In this document: one piece after another, positions 24,414 to 32,864 of the stretch
How the letters are laid out: every line of letters begins with the position of its first letter
How positions within the stretch are numbered: position 1 is the first letter of the stretch
Assembly (NCBI GenBank): GCA_038521825.1
Contig: JBCBKL010000010.1
Coordinates: 56,091-120,090 of the forward strand
Direction: 5' to 3'
Length of the DNA: 64,000 nt
Source of the DNA: JBCBKL01 sp038521825
Lineage (GTDB): Bacteria; Pseudomonadota; Alphaproteobacteria; Rhodobacterales; Rhodobacteraceae
Notes under the pieces: model-generated
Seen by the model: only the letters and a program-made list of their open reading frames with translations
Database searches by the model: none
What the model was told of the DNA's origin: nothing
Made by a program: the position numbers and the translations under genes

Positions 24414-25177
24414 CCGTCGCAGTGCTGGGCAGCACTGGGCGGCTAGGCCGAATGCTGCGGGCCGTTTGGGGAGCGGACGGCGCGCGCTGGCTGGGGCGCG
24501 AGGCTTTCGAGCCCGGCGGCCATCGCATGCTCGCCGGCGCCGAAAGTGTCTTGTCCCTTGCAGGTGTCGTCCGTGGCTCTGGCGATCTGACGCTCAATAG
24601 CAGCTTAGCCGAGCAGACGCTCGACATGGCGAAAGCGGTCGGAGCGGGCCGTGTCTTTCTAGCCTCGAGCGCGGCTGTCTACGGCACGGGCCCCGATTTC
24701 AGCGAAGCGGCGGCGGTACGACCAATATCAGGCTACGGCAAGTCCAAGTATGAAATGGAGGTCATGGCAGCAGAGCATGAGCATCCAAACACATGCTTGC
24801 GGATCGGAAACGTAGCAGGCGCAGACGCCATTCTGGGCAACTGGCGATCGGGGATGACAATCGATACTTTCGCTGACGGGTCGACACCCCGGCGCAGCTA
24901 TATGGGGCCATTCACAATGGCGCGTTGCCTCGACATGCTTTTTCAGCTCACTGACCTACCCAAGATGCTCAACCTGACGGCCCCGGGATCAGTTGAAATG
25001 GGCGCGCTTCTGGACGCAGCGGACCTGAATTGGGACCGGCGCCCTGCAAACGAAGGGACGATCGCACGTGTCGAGCTTTGCACAGACCGCCTCGCTTCAC
25101 TTGTGACATTCGAAGCCCAAGATAGCTCACCCGACGAAATGGTGCGCCAATGGCGGCGCGCGGTGACCCCGGCATGA
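24410..25177 (+). CDS. NAD-dependent epimerase/dehydratase (extended SDR)
   Basis: A 255-residue extended short-chain dehydrogenase: dinucleotide loop GSTGRLG (7-13), a SSAAVYG segment and the catalytic SGYGKSKYEME (Tyr-x3-Lys). It is shorter than GalE-type epimerases (about 330). It probably modifies a nucleotide sugar or lipid-linked sugar for the neighbouring polysaccharide enzymes. Both ends overlap neighbours by four bases (GT4 upstream, sugar-phosphate transferase downstream), so the three are tightly coupled. Exact reaction unknown. Confidence 0.8.
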   Translation: MTVAVLGSTGRLGRMLRAVWGADGARWLGREAFEPGGHRMLAGAESVLSLAGVVRGSGDLTLNSSLAEQTLDMAKAVGAGRVFLASSAAVYGTGPDFSEAAAVRPISGYGKSKYEMEVMAAEHEHPNTCLRIGNVAGADAILGNWRSGMTIDTFADGSTPRRSYMGPFTMARCLDMLFQLTDLPKMLNLTAPGSVEMGALLDAADLNWDRRPANEGTIARVELCTDRLASLVTFEAQDSSPDEMVRQWRRAVTPA

Positions 25178-25797
25178 CCCCCGCCAAGCGCGCCCTGGAT
25201 CTGTTTTTCGCGGCCTTGCTGATATGCCTGCTTTGGCCGCTGATCATCGGCATCGCGATAACCGCCTGGCTCAGTCAGGGCCGCCCGATCCTCTATGTTT
25301 CAGAGCGCATGAAGACGGAAAGCGAAGCCTTCCAAATGTGGAAATTCCGCACCATGCGGGTCGCAGAAGACGATTCAGGCGTTTCTGGTGGTGACAAGGA
25401 TAGACGCATTACAAAATTTGGGGCCTTCTTGCGTGCCACCCGCCTTGATGAACTGCCCCAGCTCTGGAACATCATCAGAGGTGATCTGAGCTTTGTGGGT
25501 CCTCGCCCCCCACTGCGGCAATATGTGGATCGGTTCCCGGAACTCTATGCGAGTGTGCTCAGATCGCGGCCGGGTGTTACTGGCCTCGCATCGCTAAGGC
25601 TGCACCGGTTCGAAGAAAAAGTGCTGTCTGGGTGCAACAGTCCCGAAGAAACCGACGCCGTTTACATACGTCGCTGCATACCCCGAAAAGCCAAGCTCGA
25701 TCTGCTTTATCAACGTAACCATACGTTGTGCTTTGACTTTTTACTGGCAATTGAAACGATCGGTACGCTATTTCGCCGGGCAAAAAGACGCCAATGA
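25174..25797 (+). CDS. PglC/WcaJ-type initiating sugar-phosphate transferase
   Basis: A 207-residue membrane-associated phosphoglycosyltransferase: one N-terminal re-entrant hydrophobic helix (7-30), then MWKFRTMR, the catalytic Asp-Glu pair in RLDELPQLWN and GDLSFVGPRPPL. It transfers a sugar phosphate from a UDP-sugar to undecaprenyl phosphate and so starts the repeat unit. It is the small PglC-like form without the extra helices of WcaJ/WbaP. ATG overlaps the SDR stop (ATGA). Recycling of the lipid carrier would use UppP at 55,514. Confidence 0.88.
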   Translation: MTPAKRALDLFFAALLICLLWPLIIGIAITAWLSQGRPILYVSERMKTESEAFQMWKFRTMRVAEDDSGVSGGDKDRRITKFGAFLRATRLDELPQLWNIIRGDLSFVGPRPPLRQYVDRFPELYASVLRSRPGVTGLASLRLHRFEEKVLSGCNSPEETDAVYIRRCIPRKAKLDLLYQRNHTLCFDFLLAIETIGTLFRRAKRRQ

Positions 25798-26000
25798 ACA
25801 CATCTGTGGCGGCAACACCCTTCCGTTTTTTCGCCCTTAGGTTATCAATCTGCCTACCATAAGAGCAGACTCAGCGCGGTCCGCAGAAATACACGCCAAA
25901 ACGATCTGCTGATGCGAGTTTTGGCTGGGAAACGGGGATAGGTTGGGGCAAGTCTCGGCACTGAGCCAAGTCGAGCAAGCCACCAAGAACAAAAGCAAAA
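25798..26000. promoter_or_regulatory. Gap before the WbpM-type gene
   Basis: These 203 bases contain no supported gene. A TCTGC/GCAGA inverted repeat with a long loop occurs near 25,850-25,872, without a T run. The stretch probably contains a promoter for the downstream wbpM-like and yjb genes; no clear motifs were found. Confidence 0.3.
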
Positions 26001-27911
26001 ATGCTGAAATTAGTACAGTCTCTCAGCCGAACACAGAAACAGTATGTTCTGATCACGGTCGACTCGCTTCTAATACCCGTCGCCCTGTTTTTTGCTCTCA
26101 GCCTTCAAATCAGCCCTATCGGCGCCCGGGTGGTCATGAGCGAGTTTCTCGAGATCTTACCCTACCTGATCTTGCTTGCCGCGGCCGTGTCAGTTTCCAT
26201 GGGTGCCTCAGCCATCCAACTTAAGACCTATGAAGCGACCGCTATTGGGCAATCCGCCGTCTACGCCTTTTTGGTCGCCGGAATATCGACGAGCCTTACG
26301 ATCGTTGCCAAAGTCCCCGTGGCGATTAGCACGCAAATCGTGTTCGGCATCAGCCTTTTCGTCTTCACGGTTTTGTCCCGAATTGTCCTGTTGCAAATCG
26401 TTTCCGCAATCTATCGGAGTGCGCCGAACCGCATGCGTGTCCTGATCTACGGCGCCGGTTCGACCGGTATGCAGCTTGTGTCCGCGCTGCGGAACCATGA
26501 CCAGATCGATCCGGTGGCTTTTGTCGATGATAACGCAGCTTTGCACGGGATGACGGTTGCCAGACTGCCGGTCTTTACCCCGGCAAGGGTGCCGGAGATC
26601 GCCGTCTCGAAGAAAATCGATAGGGTTCTTTTGGCAGTGCCCTCGCTGAGCTACCCCAAACAGGCACAAATCGCGCGCCGCCTGCAGAAGATGGGACTGG
26701 AGGTCCAGGCCTTGCCTTCATTTTCGCAGTTGATCGGCGAAGAGGAATTGGTCGAAAAACTGACCCCTCTCAATCCAAATGTGTTTTTGGGTCGGGCTGA
26801 GGTGGCAGAAGACTTCGACGCTCAGTCCAACGCCTACATTGACAAAACGGTCCTGATTTCCGGCGCTGGCGGCTCAATCGGATCCGAGCTTTGCCGTCAG
26901 GTCATCAGGTCCCGCCCAAAAAAGCTTGTGCTGTTCGAGCTCAGTGAACTCGCGCTATACAATATCAACACGGAGATCCTTCAAGCCGCGGAGGGTGGCG
27001 AGATCAGTGTCGTACCGATCCTGGGCTCGGTTACCGATGCCCAGCAGGTGCGGAAGGTTCTGGCGGACCATGACGTCGACGTGATCTTGCACGCGGCCGC
27101 CTACAAGCACGTACCACTTGTTGAGTCGAACCCGCTTGCTGGAATGGCGAACAATGTTCTTGGGACCCATATTCTGGCTGCCGAGGGCAGTGCGGCCAAT
27201 GTCGAGCGCTTCATACTAATATCTTCCGACAAGGCGGTTCGGCCGACTAATATAATGGGCGCATCCAAGCGCCTCGCCGAGTTGGTCATTCAGGATCTTG
27301 CAAGCCGCGTGCCAACCGCCGAGACCCCGAAGTACTCCATTGTTCGCTTCGGCAACGTTTTGGGTTCATCTGGCTCGGTCATTCCACTTTTTCAGGATCA
27401 ATTGCGGCGTGGTGGTCCGCTGACGGTGACGCATCCAAATGTCCGGCGTTATTTCATGACGGTTCAGGAAGCGGTGAACCTTGTGCTTCAGGCTGGTGCG
27501 ATGGCGAAGGGGGGCGAGGTATTCGTCCTTGATATGGGCAAGCCAATCAATATCGATCAGCTTGCGCGGCAGCTCATTGAAAGCTCTGGCTACACCGTGC
27601 GCGACGCCGGTAACCCCGATGGTGATATTGCAATCGAGTATACCGGTTTGCGCCCCGGTGAAAAAATGGCCGAAGAACTGACACTGAGTGGTGCCTTGAT
27701 CGGCAGTGGTCATCGCAAGATCTTCTTTGCCAACGAGGCGAAGCTCAGCGAGATCGAGGTCGCCTCTGCCCTCAGCAAGTTACGGCAGGCGTTGGCCAGC
27801 GGTGATGAAGAGGCGGCACGCCAAGTTGCGATGCGCTGGGTCGAGGGCTTCGGCGGCAGCACGATGCCGGAAAACGGGCCTATGACGGAAGAAGCTGCGC
27901 CTGTCACCTGA
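26001..27911 (+). CDS. WbpM/CapD-type nucleotide-sugar 4,6-dehydratase
   Basis: A 636-residue membrane protein: four N-terminal helices (about 15-135), a first Rossmann domain with GAGSTG at 151-156, and the catalytic SDR domain with GAGGSIGSE at 288-296, SSDKAVRPTNIMGASKRLAE near 410 and RFGNVLGSSGSVIPLF. The Met-x3-Lys in place of Tyr-x3-Lys is the rule in the long WbpM group. It makes 4-keto-6-deoxy sugars from UDP-GlcNAc, the precursors of QuiNAc, FucNAc or bacillosamine. This indicates that the exopolysaccharide contains an amino-deoxy sugar. The SD is weak. Confidence 0.9.
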   Translation: MLKLVQSLSRTQKQYVLITVDSLLIPVALFFALSLQISPIGARVVMSEFLEILPYLILLAAAVSVSMGASAIQLKTYEATAIGQSAVYAFLVAGISTSLTIVAKVPVAISTQIVFGISLFVFTVLSRIVLLQIVSAIYRSAPNRMRVLIYGAGSTGMQLVSALRNHDQIDPVAFVDDNAALHGMTVARLPVFTPARVPEIAVSKKIDRVLLAVPSLSYPKQAQIARRLQKMGLEVQALPSFSQLIGEEELVEKLTPLNPNVFLGRAEVAEDFDAQSNAYIDKTVLISGAGGSIGSELCRQVIRSRPKKLVLFELSELALYNINTEILQAAEGGEISVVPILGSVTDAQQVRKVLADHDVDVILHAAAYKHVPLVESNPLAGMANNVLGTHILAAEGSAANVERFILISSDKAVRPTNIMGASKRLAELVIQDLASRVPTAETPKYSIVRFGNVLGSSGSVIPLFQDQLRRGGPLTVTHPNVRRYFMTVQEAVNLVLQAGAMAKGGEVFVLDMGKPINIDQLARQLIESSGYTVRDAGNPDGDIAIEYTGLRPGEKMAEELTLSGALIGSGHRKIFFANEAKLSEIEVASALSKLRQALASGDEEAARQVAMRWVEGFGGSTMPENGPMTEEAAPVT

Positions 27912-27937
27912 TTGCAGCAACGTGCAGCACAACAGCC

Positions 27938-30181
27938 ATGCCCCGATTGATCTTGATGCCCAAGGCATGGTCTAAGCGCGTGAGCAACGTGGGAAAAGTG
28001 GGGACCAACGTGCGGCGATCCAGCAATGCCAGAGGCTTCAGCGTCCGCACGGCGATATTGGGCTCTGCGGTCTTTGCTTCATCTGGTGTGGCCTTGTCGG
28101 ATGAGTCCGGGGTTCCGTTCGAATTCTCGTCTGATACAACGCTCAACTTCTACGGCTCACCCGGTTTGATCGACACGCCGTCGGCCTATGCCCTGCCAAA
28201 TGGTCAGCTGGCAGTCTCGGTGTCAAACTTTGGCGGCCAAACCCGAACATCCCTGACGTTTCAGGCGTTTCCACGCGTTTCGGCAAGCTTTCGTTATATC
28301 GGGATACAGGACTGGAATTCAGACGGGTTCGATACCTACCGGGATCGAAATTTTGATGTTGCCCTGCTCCTGAGCAAGGAGCGCAAACACTGGCCCGCTC
28401 TCTCCGTCGGCCTTAGGGATTTCGCTGGCACCGGAATCTATGCCAGCGAATACGTTGTCGCGAGCAAGTCATTCGAGCAACCGCTTGGGTTGCCGGGGCG
28501 CTTCAATGTGACGGCGGGTCTTGGCTGGGGCCGTCTAGGCAGTTCAGGCGATATCGGTTCGTCTGGCGATCGGCCTGCGTTTGATCCCGACGATGAGGGC
28601 GGTGAGCCGTCGACGGATCAGTGGTTTCGCGGCCCATACGCACCGTTTGGTGGCATCGAATGGCAGGTGAATGACCGGCTCGGCGTCAAACTCGAATACT
28701 CCCCGGATGCATACGAACCTGAAACATCGCGCGGTGTGTTTGAAATCGAATCGCGGGTCAACTTCGGTGTCGAATATCAGGCAGCCGAGAACCTGCGGCT
28801 TGGCGCGTACTATCTTTACGGGTCGGAACTCGGGGTGAGCGCCCAGCTTCAGTTCAATCCGAGACGTGCGGTCACACCGGTCTCGGTCGCCGGCCCCCGC
28901 CCCATCATCAAAAGGCCCAGCCGACGGGCCGCCCCGGATGCCTGGGACACTGCCTGGAGCAGCTCGGAGAGTGCGCCGGTCGTCATCCGCGACGCGTTGC
29001 GTGAAGAGCTTTCCGAGGATGGCCTGCGGCTCGAAGCCATTTCCGTTACTGCAACTTCGGCAGAACTGCGGGTCACCAATCTGCGCTATGGCTCCAATTC
29101 GCTTGCTGTCGGAAGGGCCGCTCGTGCGATGGCCCGCGTCATGCCCGCTTCTGTCGACACGTTTCGCGTCACGCTCGAGGCCGAGGGGCTGCCACTGTCA
29201 ACCGTTTCGATCCGACGCCAGGACCTCGAGTCGCTGGAATTCGTGCCGGACGGAAGCACTGCCCTCTTGGCCCGAACCGATATTGACGATGCAGCGCCAG
29301 ACCTGCAGCCCGGTGGCTCTGCTGATGCCTTGGACACCTACCCACGGTTTAACTGGTCGCTTGGACCGTTCATTTCTCCAAGCTATTTCGACACAGAACA
29401 GCCGGTACGCGCCGATGTCGGCCTGAGCGCGCAGTTCCGATATCGTCTGCGGCCCGGGCTACTTGTTGCGGGCGATCTTAGGCAACGGTTTGCGGGGAAT
29501 GTCGAGGATACGACAGAGACGGAGTCGGAACTGCCCCGAGTCAGAACAGACGCCCGTCTCTTTGCGGAAGAGGGCCAAACCGCAATCGAAAACCTTTATG
29601 TCGCAAACTACTGGAAACCCTCGCGGGATATCTACGCCCGTGTCACCGCGGGTTATCTCGAATCTATGTTTGGTGGTGTTTCAGGCGAACTCCTTTGGAA
29701 ACCGGCGACAAGCAGGCTTGCATTTGGTGCTGAGGCAAACTTTGTCCGCCAACGTGACTTCGACCAGATGTTCGGTTTCCAGGACTACGACGTGGCGACT
29801 GGCCATATATCGGCCTATTACGAGATCGGCGGCGGATACATTGGCCAGGTCGATGTAGGCCGCTATCTGGCTGGCGACACTGGCGCCACTTTCACGATCA
29901 GCCGGGAGTTCAAGAACGGTTGGAAGGTTGGCGGCTTTTTCACCTTGACGGATGTGAGCGCAGAAGAATTTGGTGAAGGATCCTTTGACAAGGGGATCAA
30001 TCTCACCATTCCCCTCAACTGGTTCCTTGGAAAACCGACGCAACAGACTGTCAGCACGACGATCCGGCCAATACAGCGTGATGGGGGCGCTCGCCTTGGC
30101 GTGCCAGGCCGTCTCTACGAAGTCGTCCGACCCGGACATCAGGCAGAGTTGGTGAGCGATTGGTCGAGGGTTTGGGAATGA
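27938..30181 (+). CDS. YjbH-family exopolysaccharide protein
   Basis: A 747-residue exported protein of the YjbH/GfcD family. A signal-like hydrophobic stretch ends GVALSDES (about 45-55), followed by the family start LNFYGSPGLIDTPSAYALPNGQL and long beta-rich sequence, ending NWFLGKPT and GRLYEVVRPGHQAEL. YjbH proteins are thought to form an outer-membrane beta-barrel used in secretion of exopolysaccharide (established only by association with the yjb/gfc operons). The true start is uncertain: no good SD precedes 27,938 and several GTG codons occur just before the hydrophobic region. Overlaps the YjbF gene by four bases. Confidence 0.85.
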   Translation: MPRLILMPKAWSKRVSNVGKVGTNVRRSSNARGFSVRTAILGSAVFASSGVALSDESGVPFEFSSDTTLNFYGSPGLIDTPSAYALPNGQLAVSVSNFGGQTRTSLTFQAFPRVSASFRYIGIQDWNSDGFDTYRDRNFDVALLLSKERKHWPALSVGLRDFAGTGIYASEYVVASKSFEQPLGLPGRFNVTAGLGWGRLGSSGDIGSSGDRPAFDPDDEGGEPSTDQWFRGPYAPFGGIEWQVNDRLGVKLEYSPDAYEPETSRGVFEIESRVNFGVEYQAAENLRLGAYYLYGSELGVSAQLQFNPRRAVTPVSVAGPRPIIKRPSRRAAPDAWDTAWSSSESAPVVIRDALREELSEDGLRLEAISVTATSAELRVTNLRYGSNSLAVGRAARAMARVMPASVDTFRVTLEAEGLPLSTVSIRRQDLESLEFVPDGSTALLARTDIDDAAPDLQPGGSADALDTYPRFNWSLGPFISPSYFDTEQPVRADVGLSAQFRYRLRPGLLVAGDLRQRFAGNVEDTTETESELPRVRTDARLFAEEGQTAIENLYVANYWKPSRDIYARVTAGYLESMFGGVSGELLWKPATSRLAFGAEANFVRQRDFDQMFGFQDYDVATGHISAYYEIGGGYIGQVDVGRYLAGDTGATFTISREFKNGWKVGGFFTLTDVSAEEFGEGSFDKGINLTIPLNWFLGKPTQQTVSTTIRPIQRDGGARLGVPGRLYEVVRPGHQAELVSDWSRVWE

Positions 30182-30870
30182 GGCGTTCTGTAACCGCAGC
30201 TCTCGCCCTATTGGTCGCCGCATGTTCCGGCGGAACCGGCGACAACGAAGACCGGATCGAAAGCCAGTCCAGCGTACTTTCGGAGGTTCGACAGAGCGTC
30301 CAGATCAATCGTCAGAATCGGGACCAGTCCTTGCCTCCTGTCACCCGCGCTCAGCTCGACCAGCTGACCGTCAGCGCCCTTGAAGTTGTGATCGAGACCG
30401 GTGGTCGTAGTGCTTACCTTGCGCCATACTCTACCCGGACCGACACCTTGCCGGGCCAGATTGTCGTCTGGCGCAGCCCGGATGGCGCACAGATCGTTCT
30501 GAGGGATGGTCTGATCATCGGGACGCGGGCCCTGGGGAACGACCTTGCATCCGCGGACGTCAGCCAAAGCCTACATCTGCTCAGGACATCAGGAACCGGC
30601 GCCGCGCATCGCGTCTTCTACGTCCGTGAAGACGATAACACTCAAGCGACCATCAACGCACAATGCCAGGTAAGCTCACTGGGGCCCGCTCAGATCGAGA
30701 TCGTGGAGCGTAGTTTTTCGACCGTGCGGATGCGGGAAGTCTGTTCGGTGGGTTCGGACCAGATCATAAATGAGTACTGGATCGACAGCGGCGACAGAAC
30801 CGTTCTTCAGTCACGTCAGTGGGTCGGACCCCGGATCGGGTTTTTGGACCTGAGAGTGCTGAAGAAGTGA
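30178..30870 (+). CDS. YjbF/GfcB-family lipoprotein
   Basis: A 230-residue lipoprotein (MRRSVTAALALLVAAC, lipid Cys16) of the YjbF/GfcB family. Family traits are RAQLDQLTVSALEVVIE, RTDTLPGQIVVWRSPDGAQIVLRDGLIIGTRALGNDL and the ending YWIDSGDRTVLQSRQWVGPRIGFLDLRVLKK. It is part of group 4 capsule/yjb exopolysaccharide export. ATG overlaps the YjbH stop (ATGA). In E. coli the order is yjbE-F-G-H; here YjbH comes first and YjbG is missing. Confidence 0.85.
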   Translation: MRRSVTAALALLVAACSGGTGDNEDRIESQSSVLSEVRQSVQINRQNRDQSLPPVTRAQLDQLTVSALEVVIETGGRSAYLAPYSTRTDTLPGQIVVWRSPDGAQIVLRDGLIIGTRALGNDLASADVSQSLHLLRTSGTGAAHRVFYVREDDNTQATINAQCQVSSLGPAQIEIVERSFSTVRMREVCSVGSDQIINEYWIDSGDRTVLQSRQWVGPRIGFLDLRVLKK

Positions 30871-30987
30871 CCAAAATGTCATTGACGAGCGAAAAGCCGA
30901 TCAAATTAACGAACTGATCGTAATGCACGTTGTTTTGGTTCACCTTTTACGATAACCGACGGATATCAGCGATGAAGGGTTTCGACT
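30871..30987 (+). promoter_or_regulatory. Gap before the YjbE-like gene, possible promoter
   Basis: These 117 bases carry a TTGACG-type -35 near 30,895, with an ATTAAC about 17 bases later, a modest promoter candidate. The YjbE-like start has AAGGG eight bases upstream. This allows the small protein to be expressed separately and more strongly than yjbH-yjbF. Confidence 0.3.
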
Positions 30988-31230
30988 ATGAACAAAGTTC
31001 TCTCACTCGTTTCTGCGACTGCACTGGCTGCCGCAATGGCACTTCCGGCAGCGGCAAACGACGTCCCGCTCAACACTGTCACCGGCGGTGAAGGTCAAGA
31101 GCAAGCAAGCGGCCAGGCCCTTGCCGCAGGTGGTCTGATCACGGGCACAGCTCTTGTTGGCGCGATTGCAGTTGTTGCAGTCGTGGCTGCTGCGTCGGAT
31201 GACGACTCATCGGCGACTGAGACTGAGTAA
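30988..31230 (+). CDS. Small exported YjbE/GfcA-like protein
   Basis: An 80-residue protein with a clear signal peptide (MNKVLSLVSATALAAAMALPAAA), a short Gly/Gln-rich mature start, a hydrophobic Gly/Ala/Val stretch (about 46-68) and an acidic Ser/Thr tail (SDDDSSATETE). E. coli YjbE and GfcA have the same size and plan (signal, Ala/Gly/Val core, Ser/Thr tail) and lie beside yjbF and yjbH. I therefore infer equivalence by position and composition, not by alignment. A strong plus-strand terminator follows. Confidence 0.65.
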   Translation: MNKVLSLVSATALAAAMALPAAANDVPLNTVTGGEGQEQASGQALAAGGLITGTALVGAIAVVAVVAAASDDDSSATETE

Positions 31231-31253
31231 CAATTCCAGTCAACTGGATTGGA

Positions 31254-31784
31254 TCAGGAAGCGGCGTTCAGCGCCGCTTCTATCTTTTTGGTGACTTGAC
31301 GCGATAGCGGCTTCACGTTCGAACCCCATGTCGCCAGCACTGCACCATCTTTCCCGATCAGAACCTTGTTAAAGTTCCAGCGCGGTTCAAATCCGGTCTG
31401 GGCCTTCACGTCCTGATAAAATGAATGCGCCGCATCACCACGGATGCTGGTGATGTCCGCCATTGGAAGGTCGAGAGCAAAGTTTAGTTCGCAGAATTCC
31501 TTGACCTCTTCGGCTGTGTCCAGTTCCTGACTGAAATCGTCCGATGGCACTGCAAGCACGACCAATCCATCATCCTGATAACGTTCATAAAGCTTTTGTA
31601 GCGCGTCATACTGGCCCGTGAAAGCGCACTGAGATGCCGTGTTCACGACCAGAATTGGTTGTCCGGCCCAGTCTTTCAAAGAGAGAGAACCCCCGTCGAT
31701 CGAGGAAAAAACATGACTGCCCATCTCGGCAGAAGCACACGTCGCGGCCGCGACAAACGCGACGACTGAAACAACCGATTTCAT
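31254..31784 (-). CDS. Exported glutathione-peroxidase-family protein
   Basis: A 176-residue thiol peroxidase. A signal peptide (MKSVVSVVAFVAAATCASA) places it in the periplasm, unlike the cytosolic E. coli BtuE. The catalytic Cys is in VNTASQCAFTGQYDALQKLY (Sec in mammalian GPx), the Gln in LVVLAVPSDDFSQE and the Trp in PRWNFNKVLIGKDG. It reduces peroxides, probably with thioredoxin-like donors rather than glutathione. Divergent from msrB-msrA, which suggests a shared oxidative-stress setting. Confidence 0.88.
   Translation of the reverse strand: MKSVVSVVAFVAAATCASAEMGSHVFSSIDGGSLSLKDWAGQPILVVNTASQCAFTGQYDALQKLYERYQDDGLVVLAVPSDDFSQELDTAEEVKEFCELNFALDLPMADITSIRGDAAHSFYQDVKAQTGFEPRWNFNKVLIGKDGAVLATWGSNVKPLSRQVTKKIEAALNAAS
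31258..31289 (+). terminator. Strong terminator inside the 3' end of the gpx gene
   Basis: GAAGCGGCG (31,258-31,266) pairs perfectly with CGCCGCTTC (31,272-31,280) around TTCAG and is followed by TATCTTTTT. It ends the plus-strand yjb transcript. The stem lies inside the last codons of the convergent glutathione peroxidase gene, so those residues (EAALNAAS) are partly shaped by the terminator. Confidence 0.75.
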
Positions 31785-31905
31785 ACCAAACCTCCGGATT
31801 CTCTTCTTATCAGCTGAGATAGGCGTGATAAGAGATTAGTCACGCCCTTTCATTCCTTCGTCGTAACGCCAAATATGGAACCAAAGATACGAAGTCGGAG
31901 GCACC
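31785..31905. promoter_or_regulatory. Divergent promoter region, gpx / msrB
   Basis: These 121 bases lie between two oxidative-damage genes transcribed away from each other, so shared control is plausible. The msrB start has GGAGG upstream (GTCGGAGGCACC ATG). No OxyR or SoxR-like operator was recognised with confidence. Confidence 0.35.
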
Positions 31906-32349
31906 ATGGATAAATACTCTAAAGATCCGGATGCTGTCGCAGCGCTCTCACCGGAAGAGTTCTATGTCACGCAGCAAAGCGGAACGGAGCGCCCGGGCAC
32001 CGGGAAGCTGCTCAATAACAAGGAACCGGGCATCTATGTTGATATCGTGTCGGGCGAACCGTTGTTCGCATCGGCAGACAAGTACGAAAGCGGTTGCGGC
32101 TGGCCCAGCTTTACCAAACCAATCGCCAACGTCACCGAACATAATGATGCTTCACATGGTATGATCCGCACCGAAGTCCGCAGCAAGCATGGCGACAGCC
32201 ATCTTGGACATGTCTTCCCCGATGGCCCAGTTGACCGCGGCGGCCTGCGGTATTGCATCAACTCGGCGTCGCTCCGATTTGTGCACCGTGATGACATGGA
32301 GGCCGAGGGGTATGGCGAATATCTGGACCAAGTGGAGGATGTGACATGA
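31906..32349 (+). CDS. msrB: Peptide-methionine (R)-S-oxide reductase
   Basis: A 147-residue MsrB that repairs the R form of methionine sulfoxide. The catalytic Cys117 is in RYCINSASLRF; Cys64 in SGCGWPSFTKP is the probable resolving residue. The two Cys-x2-Cys pairs that bind structural zinc in many MsrB proteins are absent (VDIVSGEPLFAS in place of the first), so this is a zinc-free form. It overlaps msrA by four bases (ATGA). Confidence 0.93.
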   Translation: MDKYSKDPDAVAALSPEEFYVTQQSGTERPGTGKLLNNKEPGIYVDIVSGEPLFASADKYESGCGWPSFTKPIANVTEHNDASHGMIRTEVRSKHGDSHLGHVFPDGPVDRGGLRYCINSASLRFVHRDDMEAEGYGEYLDQVEDVT

Positions 32350-32852
32350 GCGAAGAACGTGCCGTTCTAGCAGGTGGATGTTTTTGGGGCATGCAGGATC
32401 TGATCCGAAAGCGGCCCGGCATCTTGCGCACACGTGTCGGTTATACCGGCGGCGACGTGCCTAATGCGACCTATCGCAATCATGGCACCCATGCAGAGGG
32501 GATCGAGATTTTCTATGATCCGACCGTCGTCAGCTTTCGGGATCTGCTGGAATTCTTCTTTCAGATCCACGATCCGACAACACTGAATCGGCAGGGCAAT
32601 GATGTTGGCCTGAGCTACCGCTCCGCGATCTACTATGTTGATGATGCCCAGAAACAGATAGCCGAGGATACGGTCGCTGATGTGAACGCGTCAGGGATCT
32701 GGCCCGGAAAAGTGGTGACCGAGATCGAACCCGTTGGCGATTTCTGGGAGGCCGAGCCGGAGCACCAGGACTACCTCGAACGCTTTCCGAACGGTTACAC
32801 CTGTCACTTTCCCCGCGCTGGCTGGGTGTTGCCAAGACGCGCAGCTGAGTAG
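32346..32852 (+). CDS. msrA: Peptide-methionine (S)-S-oxide reductase
   Basis: A 168-residue MsrA that repairs the S form of methionine sulfoxide. The catalytic Cys12 is in LAGGCFWGMQD, followed by RVGYTGG, HAEGIEIFYDP and DPTTLNRQGNDVGLSYRSAIYY. Length fits the family. It is cotranslated with msrB, a common pairing. It converges with queG over a 12-base gap. Confidence 0.95.
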   Translation: MSEERAVLAGGCFWGMQDLIRKRPGILRTRVGYTGGDVPNATYRNHGTHAEGIEIFYDPTVVSFRDLLEFFFQIHDPTTLNRQGNDVGLSYRSAIYYVDDAQKQIAEDTVADVNASGIWPGKVVTEIEPVGDFWEAEPEHQDYLERFPNGYTCHFPRAGWVLPRRAAE

Positions 32853-32864
32853 GTAACGCCTTGC

